64,000 nucleotides of DNA, taken from Sipunculus nudus. Taxonomy: Eukaryota; Annelida; Sipuncula; Golfingiida; Sipunculidae. Made by a program: the position numbers and the translations under genes. The stretch lies in NCBI GenBank assembly GCA_026874595.1, contig CM049319.1, positions 64,224,417-64,288,416 of the forward strand, given 5' to 3'. Below, one piece after another: positions 44,723 through 57,912 of the stretch (positions within the stretch are counted from its first letter, which is position 1; each line of letters starts with the position of its first letter). The notes under the pieces were generated by a model. It did no database searches. It was not told the DNA's origin and saw only the letters and a program-made list of their open reading frames with translations.

Positions 44723-45914
44723 TTGGCTTATATCAGGTCAAATTATGGCAAGCTAATTATTTTTATTTTACAGTTCATCCATTCTTTTTATTTTTTTTTG
44801 TGCTCTTTCTCAGAGAGAGTTTAGAAAGGTACTCTATTTCCTATACTATACTATCCAGTTATGGCATAGATTGTTGACTCTGAATTCATTTTTATTTTAA
44901 TAAAAAATAAAAATTAAGAAAAGATGTGTTGTTGATGTATTGAGTAACTGTAGCATACTTTTACATACTTTCAATGCCTGCTAGTGGTATTCAACATAGT
45001 TTACCAGGCTTTTACATTAAAGCCAGGCCTATTATGATTTGCCTGCTTTATTTTATTATGTGTGTCTCAGTGTAAAGTGCTAACATCTCCAGTACAGGGT
45101 CTGTGAATCTTAAAAATACTTCATACCAAGATTAATTTAGTATATGCATCAGATGTAGTGGAAAAAACCGGTTTATATTAAAAATTTTAAATTTCTACAA
45201 AACCAACCATGTTGGGTAGAGGCAAATTTATAGTCATGTAGAGAATTATCTTAACTTTCATTAAATTTACACATCAAGTGGCCCAAAAGAAGTATTTTCC
45301 TTTCAATATAAAGGAAACTTGGCTTATATCAGGTCAAATTATGGCAAGCTAATTATTTTTATTTTACAGTTTATCCATTCTTTTTATTTTTTTTTTTTGG
45401 TGCTCTTTCTCAGAGAGAGTTTAGAAAGGTACTCTTTATCCTATACTATACTATCCAGTTATGGCATAGATTGTTGACTCTGAATTCATTTTTACTTTAA
45501 AAAAAAATAAAAATTAAGAAAAGATGTGTTGTTGATATATTGAGTAACTGTAGCATACTTTTACATACTTTCAATGCCTGCTAGTGGTATTCAACATAGT
45601 TTACCAGGCTTTTACATAAAAGCCAGGCCTGTTATGATTTGCCTGCTTTATTTTATTATGTGTGTCTCAATGTAAAGTGCTAACATCTCCAGTACAGGGT
45701 CTGTGAATCTAAAAATACTTCATACCAAGATTAATTTAGTATATGCATTAGATGTGGTGGAAAAAACCGGTTTATATTAAAAATTTTAAATTTCTACAAA
45801 TATAACCATGTTGGGTAGAGGCAAATTTAAAGTCATGAAGAGAATTATCTTAACTTTCATTAAATTTACACATCAAGTGGCCCAAAAGAAGTATTTTTCC
45901 TTTCAATATAAAGG
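44723..45914 (+). repeat. 596-bp tandem direct duplication
   Basis: TTGGCTTATATCAGGTCAAA starts at 44723 and again at 45319; both copies run to TCCTTTCAATATAAAGGAAA. Differences are few (about 3%) and largely in A or T runs, so the duplication is recent. Confidence 0.9.
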
Positions 45915-48723
45915 AAAAAGTGAAGTCGTAATCGGGAGCCACTCCTGAGACCCTTAGACAAGAGTGAATAACATTTCACATTTTCATGAAGTTATTCGAT
46001 TTGTTAATAAATGCGTATAAAGAACATGTCCAAGCAAGCATAAAATACACGTGGGTTGCGAAGGCACAATGGCATTTTAATCATGACTCTATGTCTGGTC
46101 AGCGAGGGTAGGATGGCAGTTCATTTCCGTTTTATGTTCAAAATGACCATTCGGTGAAACTCCGGCAAGGCTGGACTAAAAAGTATTTCTTATCATCCAG
46201 CAATAAAGGGAGGTTCGCCTTTCAAAAATGCGTATGGGCTTACGCCTTAAGAAAATCTAGCAAACAGGTTAATATATTATTTGAAACAATAGAACTTCTA
46301 TAGACCTTGCCACATGAGGCTTAAGTTATTTTATGTGTGAAACCTGTTTTGTATTATTGTTTGGCCTCATAGAGGTGCATCAGATGTGCATCAATCTGTA
46401 TTTTTTTTTTATTTTCCATACAATGATATGGGTTATCTCATATTCCTTAACCCCATCCCTCATAAGCAAGAAAACCATTAATAAAATGTGCGAACACTGA
46501 TGGTTTGTGCCAATTTATTTCTATTTTGCACACGTCTGTCGATCGAATACCATGGCGCGCCAAGTTGGAAGATTCACTTTCTATATCCACTTTGATTTAG
46601 ATATTTTGCGCAGGCGGAATGCAACAGCCAGGCGTCAAGTATCGGTCGTCCCTTACAGATAGATTTTCCCGTAGATATGTGCTTGCTTTGGTCTGTTTTA
46701 ACAAGATTTCTACTTGCACACGTTGGTGGTATATTATATGTATCCAAATATATATTGGTAACCGATACGGCTGCTCTCATGCCAATACAGAGGCAATGCC
46801 GAACAAACCGGTTCATAATATTTTATTAAACGGCCACGAATATTACCAAAACAATCCGAATCGTATACAGTCCCTCTGTTTTCACGAAGTGCTCTAGTGT
46901 GAAGCACTTCAGCATGCAACAGAGCACGCGCGATGGCACCTTCAAACACCAACGGTCCCCGTATGTTGTCAATTACAATCTGGGGGTGCCTCCCAGAGCA
47001 CATGCAATAACGTCACATTTTTTGTGACGCTTTTCGATTTCATTCTGGGCCCGGCTGACATGAGACCCCTGTTATAAATCAATGTACATGTATTAGCCAT
47101 ATCGCCCAAGGGCATGCGTGAGGTCGCGTAACACATGTATGCATGTGTCCGGGGCCTCGGTACCCTTGTGGGGATACCCCCTCCCATACCCTCCCCATGA
47201 ACCTGAAACTAACCTTAATAAACCATGATTCATAATTGGAAAAAAATATATATATTTTCATACACTAAAATATATAACGTATAGTAATAATAATAATATA
47301 TATATTAATAATATATATACATACATATACACGTATTTATAATAGTTTTCACAGTACCCATACATGCATATTAGTGCCCCCCCCCCAACTGTTTTTCGAA
47401 TTTCTGGATCCGCCACTGATCATGGCCCTCTCCCCTCCTTCAATCCTGGCTACACCCCATGAGATACAATTTACATGATAAACTGAAAAAATGGTGTATA
47501 CTTGTAGCATCAGGCCAATTAAGTCACTCCATTTCCAAATTATGTAAATTTAAATTGACATAAGTCCTCTTCGCTCTATAGCAGGATTTCATCAAAATCT
47601 TTCATAACCATGGTTCCTTTGTCTAAACCAGTTGGTTGTTATACCTACAATAGTTATTAAAAGACATTTAAGTGTATATACGTTCCGCCATTGAATAAGA
47701 GAATCATCTCTTGATTAATTAGTATAGTCAATCTTGTCTATAATACCACGCAACGGACCAAGCTGACCTTATAAGTTGTTTCGCCTATCTGATGACCATG
47801 ACCTTAAATAAACCAAGTTACTTGGCATTGAGTCGTTCAATCAATCTCCCACTGAAACTGTGATATTATGTCAACATAAAAAAATATATCTATAAAGATT
47901 TCGAGCAAAAACAGAATATCATCTGCTTTAAGGTCTCAAAGTGACCTTGACCTTTAGCCTTGATTTTGACCTCAGATGGCCATGAAATCATGCTTATCAT
48001 GTCGACCACGCTTGAAAACAGACAACTAGACATGCAAGATCATCCAAATCTGCCAAGGCATTCCAGAAATATTGTGATCCGAAGGTTGCATGGCATGATT
48101 GTGGCAAATCACCGATATAGGGGTAGGGGTTGGCTTTTTTTTAGCTGCAGGGCAGAACTACCGTCTGTGCAACTTAAGACTGCCATTTTCTAATGTCCCA
48201 AAGTATACTACAAGGGAAAATGAACCTAAGATGAACGATTAAATTTTGCTATTAAATCGATGTTTCCCGGGGACTAGTACCTCAGCAACCCTCAGGGCTA
48301 CGAGGATTGGTGTTAGGGCTCCTGGCAGGTACAACCAGGTTGACTCATCCTGCATGGTCCCCAAGGTTTGAGAATGGATGATGATTAAACAACCCATCAA
48401 TGTTAAAAATTATCTGTTACAAAAAACATCACATTGTCTAAAACCAAATTAGTCCCCTCGAGAACTGGTCTCCGCTAACGAGACCCTTGACACCTTGAAT
48501 TGAAAGCTGAATGGAAGATACAGGGCAGATTAACCTTCTTCAACCGAAAACAACTTAAGTTTTTCTCTCAAGAAACATTTGGACACGTGGAGAAGCAGGC
48601 AAATGTGCACAGGCAGCATAGGAGATGCACCATAACCAGCCCGCGGTGTACATGGCATATGTGAGACACGATGGGACACGGTTGAAGAAACCTTAACTCC
48701 GACTTGGAAACAATTCGGGGAAG
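45915..48723. other. intergenic, no gene recognised
   Basis: Somewhat higher GC. It has an AT microsatellite near 47280-47335 and a MITE-end-like GGATCCGCCACTG near 47408. Open frames of 60-92 codons on both strands show no motif. Confidence 0.45.
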
Positions 48724-48970
48724 CAGTGGCGGGACCACTGTAGAGGCGGTGGGGAAGGGGGTGTGGGTGGGGGATGGGTGGGAAAGGGGGTTTTAAAGAG
48801 GGCCCGATCCCTCTTTTTGAGCCACCAAACCATTTCTTTTAGGATTTTAAACCAATTTTCTTTTCTGGCGTGGACCCCTCTCTTTCTTGATCTGAGGACC
48901 TTTTTCAGGTTTTCTTATTAGTCTTGCTTGGTTGGATCCTCCCCTTTCCATTACCCCGGATCCGCCCCTG
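48724..48970. mobile_element. CAGGGGCGGATCC-type MITE
   Basis: Left end CAGTGGCGGGACC and right end GGATCCGCCCCTG are imperfect inverted repeats; the interior has long G and C runs as in the copies at 14467, 52033 and 61990. Confidence 0.5.
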
Positions 48971-49743
48971 GAAAGGAAAATGAAGATGTAATGCTCACAA
49001 CAAATTAATCAACTCCAGTGGTATGACAGAGTGCCAAACACAGACCTGTGGACAACGGCCAACAAGACCCGTGTCAGCCCAAATCAGGAAAAGGAAGGAG
49101 CAATGATTAAAGGACAGTGCGCAAGGATCATATAAATGTCACCCTAGCCGAAACATTCAGCTTCCATTCAGGAATGGACTCCGAACACCTGTGAGTTTCT
49201 CCTCTGATTAAACATAACTCCATACGAGAATCTCATGAATTTTAAAAGGGGGATCTATGCAAAGATTTTGCCAGGGTGTGAACAAGACCCGATGGAGGCA
49301 ACAATTTTATGTTTTTCTTGAGAGTAAGTGCCTATTTTCATACATAGTGAACGTTAAGTTACCATCTATATCTCAGTAGAGTCAACACAGCTATATACTA
49401 TGCGTAATATGTAGGGGTTGTTGCTATCTTCACGCCGAACGCCGAATTCCGTGGTCAGATCTGACCAATCTTTACAGGGTAAACTCTCAACTTTATTAAA
49501 TGTAACGCAAACAAGAAAGAACAATAAAACAAGAATCGTTTGTGTTACAGGCCTGTCGACAATGTAAACTATAACCCCCAAGCGAAGAAGAGATCGCCCA
49601 AAACAGACATGGGGCCGCAGCCTTCAGAATGACCTTTAAGTTGTTGGTTTGACACGGGGAGCTGCGAAAAAAAGTCCTTGGGACCGCAATAAGTGGAGGA
49701 CAGCAGTGGAGGTCCTATATATCCTCCACAAAAAGTTCAGTCT

Positions 49744-51862
49744 TTAAACAAGGGATCCATGGGTCACGGTGCTCAGCTGAAGTTTGATATTTTTGCAAAT
49801 GCAAAATATGCAAAATATTCTTTTTTAATGTTTTCATATATGAGAAGCTAAGAGGAAAGGGGCCCTCTTACTTGGTTTTAGTAAAGTTCTAAATATATAT
49901 GACTGCAAAACTAATACTCTGACGAGACTGTCATGAAGATAAACTGTAAAGGTTTTAAGATACTGTGATGCATATGAAAATTTTACAGATGGACAGGAAG
50001 GGGACAGAATGGACTAATTCCTTTATTTAACTTTCAAGGGAATGATGCATTTAAATTTATATATAAGCCTATTTTTTAGCATATATACTTTTTCCATTAA
50101 TAATTTTTATCTGATTGATTTTTATTTACAGGCTTTAAAATATTAGAATTCTAAGTTGCAATCATTATAAATCCAGAGTGTAGCTCATATTAGGTCATAT
50201 TATGCATACACATATATTTTTATTTTTTAAATCACAAATGTTTAAACTGAATTTAAAAGAAAATAATGCTACAACATGGCATCTTCAAGATTGTTGCTTG
50301 AATCACTATTAAAAAGTTTTGCACGTTGGAGTTGTCAGTACATGCTTAATTTTATTCACCGAAAAAAAATAAAAGATTCAGTAAATTTAATAAAAAAAAC
50401 ATCTTTTCAAATATTGTATACACACTGTTGTTGAATGAGGGACAAACAATATCATTGTGCTTATTACTTTCTCAGCTTTAATTTAGTACTGGAATTAATA
50501 GTCAATTTCACACCTGGTGAAGTTTTTACTATTCTGAAGTAAGGAATTACTTATCTGTTGAACATCCACACTTTCATAGCAATACAATTAAATGTTCAAT
50601 TTTTATCATTGTAACCCTGGTGGTACAATACAAAATCTAAAATGTAGCATAGCCAAGAATAAGAATGAATAAAATACAGAAAATTATAACATTCATCTGG
50701 TAAATGCATCATCGGGGGGGGGGGGGGGGGGGAGTGCAGGGCAGAGGGGAAGCCTGCTGGTAGTGGCCAAGCTGAGCCAAGGCAAGCTGCCCGGGGTGGG
50801 TTACATAACACAAGTGAAGGCTGTAGTGCAAGGTGGGCTAGATGTAAACAACACTTGACATGGTTTATTAAAACTTGAATAAAAGCTACTCTATCCTATC
50901 AATTCCTTTGAAATTTCAGATTTTAAAAGATTAAATCCTTATGTATATATGCTATATATATATATAAATCAACAGTGCTTATAGGAAAAAAAAAACGTGC
51001 CTTTGCCAAAACTGGACAAAATTTAAGGTATTGTTTTTATATTTTCGGTAAACAATTGAATCTTGATTAAACAAAGTTTTATTCCTGAAAAAAAGGCTCC
51101 AGCTTCTGCAATTCTCATGTTTAGTGAGTAATATATATATATTTCCAGACTTTTTAAAAATAGCATTTTATTGGGCCCATAACTTCGAAACAATAAGCAA
51201 TACTGATCCAATTATTGATATGTTCATAAAAAATGTATGGAAGAATATGAATACTAAATATGGTCAAAAACAGATCATCGGTTTTGATATTAGGCAGCCT
51301 TGAAGTGTAAGGCCAAAAAATAAAAGGTATGGTTCTCAGGCACCGCCCACATCAATTTTAAACCCCGGCATCAAAAATTTTTATTTTGATTTTCCAAAGA
51401 AAGTTACCAATTTTGAACTACAGCCGCTCGGACATTTCTTTCAAGAAGATAAAATCATACACTTTCCTTTGTTATGTAGTAATTTTACTTGTTTAGCAAA
51501 ATAAATCTGTTATTATCATGCTTTTCCTTTATCATTTGACATTTTTATCGAAACATACCAAAAAATTAAAAATAAAAAAACCGCCCGCCCGCATTGATTT
51601 CTAAAAAAAAGTGCCTGAGAACCATACCTTTTTTTATTTTGGCCTAACAATGACTTTTTTTAATGGAAAACGGAGGGTTTTTCCTTAATATTTCAAAGGA
51701 GATATGGTAGGAGATTTTGGTGACATCTAACGGTATGCAAAATTTTGGATTCGTAGGTCCAACAGTTGAAAATTGTGCCCTGTTACTGGACGGTAGGACG
51801 GACGACGTACAAAGGACCACGACTATAGCTCAGATCACTTATAGTCAGCTGAGCTAAAAAAT
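49744..51862 (-). mobile_element. H-family Helentron-like element, reverse
   Basis: Tail AAACAAGGGATCCATGGGTC then GGTGCTCAGCTG at the left; head TATAGCTCAGATCACTTATA then GTCAGCTGAGCTAAAAAA at the right. It contains a poly-G tract at 50714 and a Harbinger-type MITE at 51311. Confidence 0.7.
51311..51644. mobile_element. PIF/Harbinger-type MITE nested in the H-family element
   Basis: Inverted ends GGCCAAAAAATAAAAGGTAT and its near complement, including GTGCCTGAGAACCATACC, about 33 bp long. TAA on both sides (51308-51310 and 51645-51647) fits the 3-bp TWA duplication of this group. The related reverse element at 34430 lacks it. Confidence 0.75.
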
Positions 51863-52032
51863 ACCGTACCCTATCCCGCTGTGCTTTATCGAAACTTTCA
51901 CATAGGCTTAGAGGAGACCCCTTGATTCTTAAATCCCCTATATCTGCCCCTGCACATCTACTTTGACATCTCATAAACCCACTGACGGCAAGTTGCCGCG
52001 ATTTACCCTGCTTATTATAGCGCGATAACCAT

Positions 52033-52237
52033 CAGGGGCGGATCCAGGATTTAGGAAAAGGGTGGGTCCATGCATGGAGTACTTACGAACCTTTGAAAAA
52101 GGTCCACTTCTCCGAAAAAGAGGGGGCCCAGGCCGCAAAAATTGGTCTGAAACCCTTAACTAAAAGGTTGCCGCTGCTGGAAAAGGGGGGGGGGGGGTTC
52201 CAGACCCCCCCGGTCCCTCCCCCTGGATCCGCTTCTG
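52033..52237. mobile_element. CAGGGGCGGATCC-type MITE
   Basis: Starts CAGGGGCGGATCCAGGAT and ends CCTGGATCCGCTTCTG, flanked by ACCAT on both sides. The short interior has a poly-G run. Confidence 0.65.
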
Positions 52238-52508
52238 ACCATGTGCGTGCCACGTGGATACTTGTGTTAATTTCATGCACATGAACAATTTAAAGGGAAT
52301 ATTTTCCCTTAATGCATATATATAAAACTTCACAAGAGTCTTCAATATTCAAAATTGATTTATTAAACAGGTTTTAAGCTACGGTGTGCTTAGAATATTG
52401 TAGATAAATCATGCTGTCCGATCAGTCACAACCTGCGAAAAGTTCGCTTAAATATTTTGAATTGTAGATGGCCGTCTCGCAAATATATACCAAGCGTAAC
52501 ATAAAGGG

Positions 52509-52512
<4 letters not shown>

Positions 52513-52574
<62 letters not shown>
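52513..52574. repeat. TA microsatellite
   Basis: About 31 uninterrupted TA dinucleotides. Confidence 0.95.
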
Positions 52575-52575
<1 letters not shown>

Positions 52576-53599
52576 CCTAATCGGATATAATAGGATGCCC
52601 CTTAAAAATGACAGAGCGTGACAAGACGGGACCCGTTGCCTTCGAAGCACTTGAAAACTTTTGGGGAACGCGTCCGCTCTCTGAATTTCGTGTTAAAGTG
52701 GACATGTATGTCTTTTTAAACCCGAGAGGGCCGTGAAAAAACGGATTATTTAAATATCCTTTTGTGATTTGAAAAAGCGGAACCTGATATAGCGAGTTAT
52801 AGGCCAGTGTATGACCCTACACTGTGTACTTTGAAGGTCCAAAGCACTGCGGGGTAAAAGTTTCCTTTACACATTGCTGGCAGAGTCGTAGGCTTAGATT
52901 ATGACTCCTTGCAAATAGCGAAATGCGCACCCTAAGGAAGCTTTTGACGCGAAAGAAAAGCAAACGACCTCACGTTGGCAGAAAGCAGAAGGGTCATTTA
53001 GAAATAAGGTTCCCAAAATGAGATTTCTGATAGATTTACAAATTAAAACAATATTTTTTCATGTGGAGGACAAACCAATTCTTTCCAGGAGGATGCTAGC
53101 ATTCAATACGTGGAGTGCTAGGCCTCTGCAAATGTATAGATCAAGCATCATAAGACATCGACAAGTCATACATGACATTGGTATGGCTTGGCCTGACAAA
53201 TGCCCGATTGTGTGGAAGAAACACCGAGATATGGCTGAAATCAGGAGCTTCTTTTGGAAAGGACGTGCAGGCCCAATCAAGAACTTTGCGAACATATTAA
53301 TATTTAACAATATCACATCAAGGAAGGGAATATCTAAATTCTTGCCAGGAGGATGACAACCTGTATAACAAGCATTGCAGACGCACTTCCATGGACAAAG
53401 AAACTTTCAAAGGTCACGCTTTTTATAGAAGCACTTGTCGTCTAAAGATAAAAGGTTGCACCTGGCAATGAAATGGCATTGGAAATGTCAAACGCGCACT
53501 GTAGGAGAAGGCATGGAGGTATTAGCATATATCAGACATCTAAGCAAATGCCTGCCAAAGGTAAATGACCGAAAAGAAGAGCAAGTGCTCTGGTTTAAA
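52575..53599. other. intergenic; one unrecognised open frame
   Basis: A 112-codon frame at 53018-53356 on the plus strand has a protein-like composition (several Trp, Arg and Lys) but no motif I recognise and no visible splice context. It may be a transposon relic. Confidence 0.25.
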
Positions 53600-53990
53600 A
53601 AAAAAAGAAAATTAAGTATCTTTCGTTGAAATATAGAGTGAAAAAAAGAGAATAAAATTAGCGGCAATTTTTTTATTATAAACTGAATAAAGATGTACTT
53701 TGCATTCTAGGTATGTATATATATAGAATACTGGCGTTTTCAGAAAACCATTGCATATCCCCTTGCAATAAGATAAGGGCATTTTCCACACATTGTGACA
53801 CATGCTTGATATTTGCACACAGGAAAATTACGAAGTGTCCCATGTATGTTCTAGCTGGGCTATTATAGCAGGAGAAAATAGTGTATATCAAACTTATCAC
53901 AGAAAAAAAGAATAAAACTAGTGCTGCTAAGGAGTAATTAGCAAAATTTTCAGAGTTTCTCTCTTAAAAAGAGTGATTTGGCAGGCCTGT
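53600..53990 (-). repeat. S-family interspersed repeat copy 3, reverse
   Basis: The reverse complement carries GTGTGCAAATATCAAGCATG, GGAAAATGCCCTTATCTTAT and AATGCAAAGTACATC in the same order as the copies at 14157 and 16651. Confidence 0.55.
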
Positions 53991-54811
53991 CAGCAGGTTT
54001 TTTCAAAGATTTCAGTAGTACCATTCTGGTTAAGATAGCTAAGATGGACCTCAAACACAAGAAGTCAAGATCATGACAATAAGATGAAGGCTCCGCAGTG
54101 GGTTGATGATAACTGCAAGACCAGAGTAAGTTGGAAGTGGGCAGGGGAAACGCAACACAACAGGTTTATAAGAAAGCTGTAAAGCTTTGTGGACTAGGAT
54201 GGGCTTCTCCTAGTCTAGTGTTACATCTGATGGTGCATAATGTTGGAGACAGTCTTAGGGAAACTTGAGTACATTATAAATTAATAATAACCAACATACT
54301 CTGAAGTGTTTGGGGACACCGTGGTTAACCTTAGTTGGACTCCACAGCAGATCAATCAGGTTTACGCTTCCCTTTACGTCCATGATGGTTAAATAAAAGG
54401 TTTGGAAAGGCTGGGTTGATCACGGCACTGAAGGACTCAACAGATGAACTTCTACTGGCGGGAGCCAATTAAGGATCTTAAAAGCAAGGCCGTAGAGGAA
54501 GCAGAGACTAGACTACCCTACAAAGACACTGTAGAAACAGTGATACAGGGAAGACAGGGGCTCTAAAGAGGTCGGACAGATGTTAAGAGGTAACAAGGCC
54601 CACAGGCCTAATGCGAACCAGTGCAATGAGATTCACATCAAGTATAATGCTTCCATGATAACATGTTTGACTGTTATTTTTCAAGGATATGTATGACAGA
54701 CATGTAAATGTACAATGTAAGTGCTTAACATTTTGAACCGGTGTATAAACACCAATTACACAAATTTCATTCCTGAAACACTGGCATTGTTGTACACAAC
54801 ACAAAAACATT

Positions 54812-55145
54812 TGTAGGTGGCGTCACAACTTTGTTAACATCAAAACTATCAGAGATGTATGGACATGCACAATTTCAGGCTGATTTGTCAAATCACTCCT
54901 GAGAAATAAGCAGGGACAAACTCTGTGTAAACATTATTGTATGTGGCGCCACCAGACTTGTATTCATAGAAGCCATCTGATATGTACAATTTCAGGCTGA
55001 TATGTCAAATCACTGGTGAAAAATAAGCAGGGACATACACTGAAAAAGTCATTGTAGGAGGTAACACAAGTCTTGTGTATGAGAAAGCAATCAAAGATGC
55101 ATGGACAGGCCATAATTTCAGGCTGATACATAAAACTTCTCTTTC
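54812..55145 (+). repeat. degraded tandem repeat, three units of about 115-125 bp
   Basis: TTGTAGGTGGCGTCACAAC at 54812, TTGTATGTGGCGCCACCAG at about 54937 and TTGTAGGAGGTAACACAAG at 55054, each followed by an ATTTCAGGCTGAT block. Confidence 0.65.
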
Positions 55146-55789
55146 GTTAGGTGCTGACCAAGCTGTGCTGAGGAAGGCAGTTTCACCAAGTCAAGAGACG
55201 GAAATTGGCAAGAGCAGCTACTGAAATGAATTAACTCTTGACCTGTACCTAGCTGCACTGAGTGAACTCTTGACCTGTTGCAAAATCTGTCTGCCAAAGC
55301 TTTGAATACATCAAGACTAAAACTTGGCCTGTTACCAAGTCAGAATACAGATGCTACGTGGTAAGAGGTGTTAATATAAATTTTATCATACATAATAACT
55401 GATGTTAAAGCAAAATTTTAGTGCACATGACATCAGTTACCAGTAAAAGCAGGTGGAAGGAGAGATAGAGAAACAGTGAGAAATAATTATAGCCTAAACT
55501 GGTGAACCGGCGTATTGTCTGCTATTGTTAGACAGGCGTTTGGATTCCGATCCCCATATGTCACTTTCAGCAATTAGGTTTAGAATAGAAGCTGATAAAG
55601 GAGTATTTTAATGGACATAAATTCTGAATGCAGACACCCAGTGATTACTGTAGACTAGTACTACTGTCATATCCATGTGAATGTAAACTTAATCAAATAA
55701 GTCAAAATAGATTCTGTTATTATAGGCACCAGCAGAAGCCAGGAAAGTCAAGGGAGTGATATACAGCACCTTTTGCAGTTTGAGTAGGA

Positions 55790-56546
55790 ACTCGCAGCAC
55801 AAATGGCATCCTGTTGGGTGTGGATGAAGAGAGGAACAAACAGCACAAAATGCATTATGTTGGGTGTGGATGCAGAGAGGAGCAAACAGCACAAAGGGCA
55901 TCTTGTTGGGTGTTGATGAAGAGAGGAACAAACAGCACAAAGGGCATCTTGTTGGATGTTGTTGAAGACAGTAACTAACAGCACAAAGGCATCTTGTTAT
56001 GTGTGGATGAAGAGAGGAAAAAACAGCACAAAGGGCATCTTGTTAGGTGTGGATCAAGAGAGGAACAAACAGCACAAAAGGCATCTAGTTGGATGTGGAA
56101 AAAGAGAGGAACAAACAGCACAAAGGGCATCTTGTTGGATGTTGATGAAGAGAGGAACAAACAGCACAAAGGGCATCTTGTTGGATTTGGATGAAGACAG
56201 GAATTTACAGCACAAGGGGCATCTTGTTGAGTGTGGATGAAGAGAAAAACAAACAGCACAAAAGGCATCTTGTTGGATGTGGATGAAGAGAGGAACAAAC
56301 AGCAGAGAGGGCATCTTGTTGGATGTTGATGAAAAGAGGAACAAAAAACACAAAGGGCATCTTGTTGGATGTGGATGCACAGAGGAACAAACAGCACAAT
56401 GGGCATCCTGTTTGGTGTGGATGAAGAGAGGAACAGCACAAAGGGCATCTTTTTTGGATGTTGATGAAGAGATGAACAAACAGCACAAAAGGCACCTTGT
56501 TAGGTGTGGATGAAGAGAGGAACAAACAGCACCAAGGGCATCTTGT
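55790..56546. repeat. 46-bp minisatellite, left block
   Basis: About 16 units of AAAGGGCATCTTGTTGGATG then TGGATGAAGAGAGG then AACAAACAGCAC. The minus strand has no stop in any of its three frames within the consensus, giving long but meaningless open frames. It continues at 60563 after the LINE. Confidence 0.92.
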
Positions 56547-56784
56547 CTTGGATTTAATTACTTCCGGTTCCGGTCAGCGTTGACCGGTCGCTTTAGATAT
56601 CAGCTCCGCAAACAAGTGGATATTGTTGTGTGAATATACTGGATAAGCTCCTGAGTACATATTGAGGACAAATTACGACAGTAGAGCTTCCAGTGCACAA
56701 AAGGTGAGATCGATTTTTGTGATCTGTATACCTGATTTTGGCCCCAAAAACTACTGCGACTGAAAGTCGTGAAAGTGGTCAACA

Positions 56785-57823
56785 ATGGCAGCCGTTCCAT
56801 TGGCCACCCCGGAGAGAAACCATACTAATTCAGTATCCGTCCAACCTGTTTTCGTAAGAGTTAAGGATATACCCCCTGGCCCTTGAGAATCATGTATCCA
56901 CCAGGGAACTATGTGCAGCTGCTGAATGTGTGACTGGATATGGTTCAATAGATGGAGCACAACGCATACGCGGAGTGTGGCGCATCTATCCAAAAAGTGA
57001 TGAAGCAAGGGCGTACATGCTTATAAACGGGTTTCAGATTCGTGGGGTAGTACTTTTGCCTCATGCTCAAAATCCGTTTATTGTGCAAAATGAAAATGGC
57101 CAAGAGCAACAAGATACAACAAAAGTGATCATTGACAATATACCGTTATCTTACGCAAATATTGAGACTGAAAATGCTTTGGTTAACCTGGGATGCGTGA
57201 TAAGATCAAAAGTCATATACGAGTGTGACAGAGATGAAGCCGGAAAACTGACAAGATGGAAAACGGGGAGACGTATTGTTTATATCACAATTCCAAAGCA
57301 GCCATTACCAAAAACTGTCACGATGGGACTTTTTGAAGCCACCATTTACCACAAAGAACAAAGAAAGAAAGACAAAATGGCAGAAGTAACTTGCAATAAT
57401 TGTCTTGAAAAGGGGCACCGTAAGGCAGAGTGTACCAGACCGATTCGGTGCAAAATATGCAGACTAGACGGTCACAGATCCGGTGATCCTCAATGTTCCC
57501 TTGAAAGCAAGCGACCCAGGGAAACCGCAAATGGGGATATAGCCATGGATACGCCAGCAGTACACTCGGTTAACGACAATGGTAATGCAAAACCGCAAAG
57601 ACCAGGGCTCGGAGGCCACGCTAAGTCATCCCGAATGAGACCGAGGTCCTCTTCCCTCTCCAGGATTAGCAACCCCGGCGAAACTCCATTGACAAAATTC
57701 CTGAGTCAAGCAAAAGATACAAACGAAAAGAACAAACGAAAAGCATCAACGTCCCCGGTGAATACCAGCCAAGAACAGAAAAGGCTTCAAGTGTCGGATC
57801 GGGACCAAACAACCTTCTCATGA
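56785..57823 (+). pseudogene. LINE ORF1 (nucleic-acid-binding, CCHC), one frameshift
   Basis: It starts ATGGCAGCC (MAAVPLATPERNH). The frame breaks at about 56880, and the rest reads in the next frame to 57823 (297 codons from the first internal Met). Zinc knuckles CNNCLEKGHRKAEC (CX2CX4HX4C) and CKICRLDGHRSGDPQC (CX2CX4HX6C) lie at about residues 155-195 of that part, followed by a basic Ser-rich tail. Such proteins coat the LINE RNA. Confidence 0.8.
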
Positions 57824-57912
57824 CGACAGCGCCCCCTAGCTCGGACTGTGTTCCTCGCTGATGAGGCATGGAAATGCCCCCGGACTACGCAATCGGTTAC
57901 GGATAAGACTGT

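Noticed and set aside
53018-53356. 112-codon frame as a gene
   Set aside because: No domain, homologue or splice context recognised; kept only as an unexplained open frame in the intergenic note.
55975-56525. Minus-strand protein genes of 106-157 codons, and similar ones at 60483-61249
   Set aside because: They arise from a 46-bp repeat lacking stops in every minus-strand frame; overlapping open frames and absence of other gene signals argue against coding.
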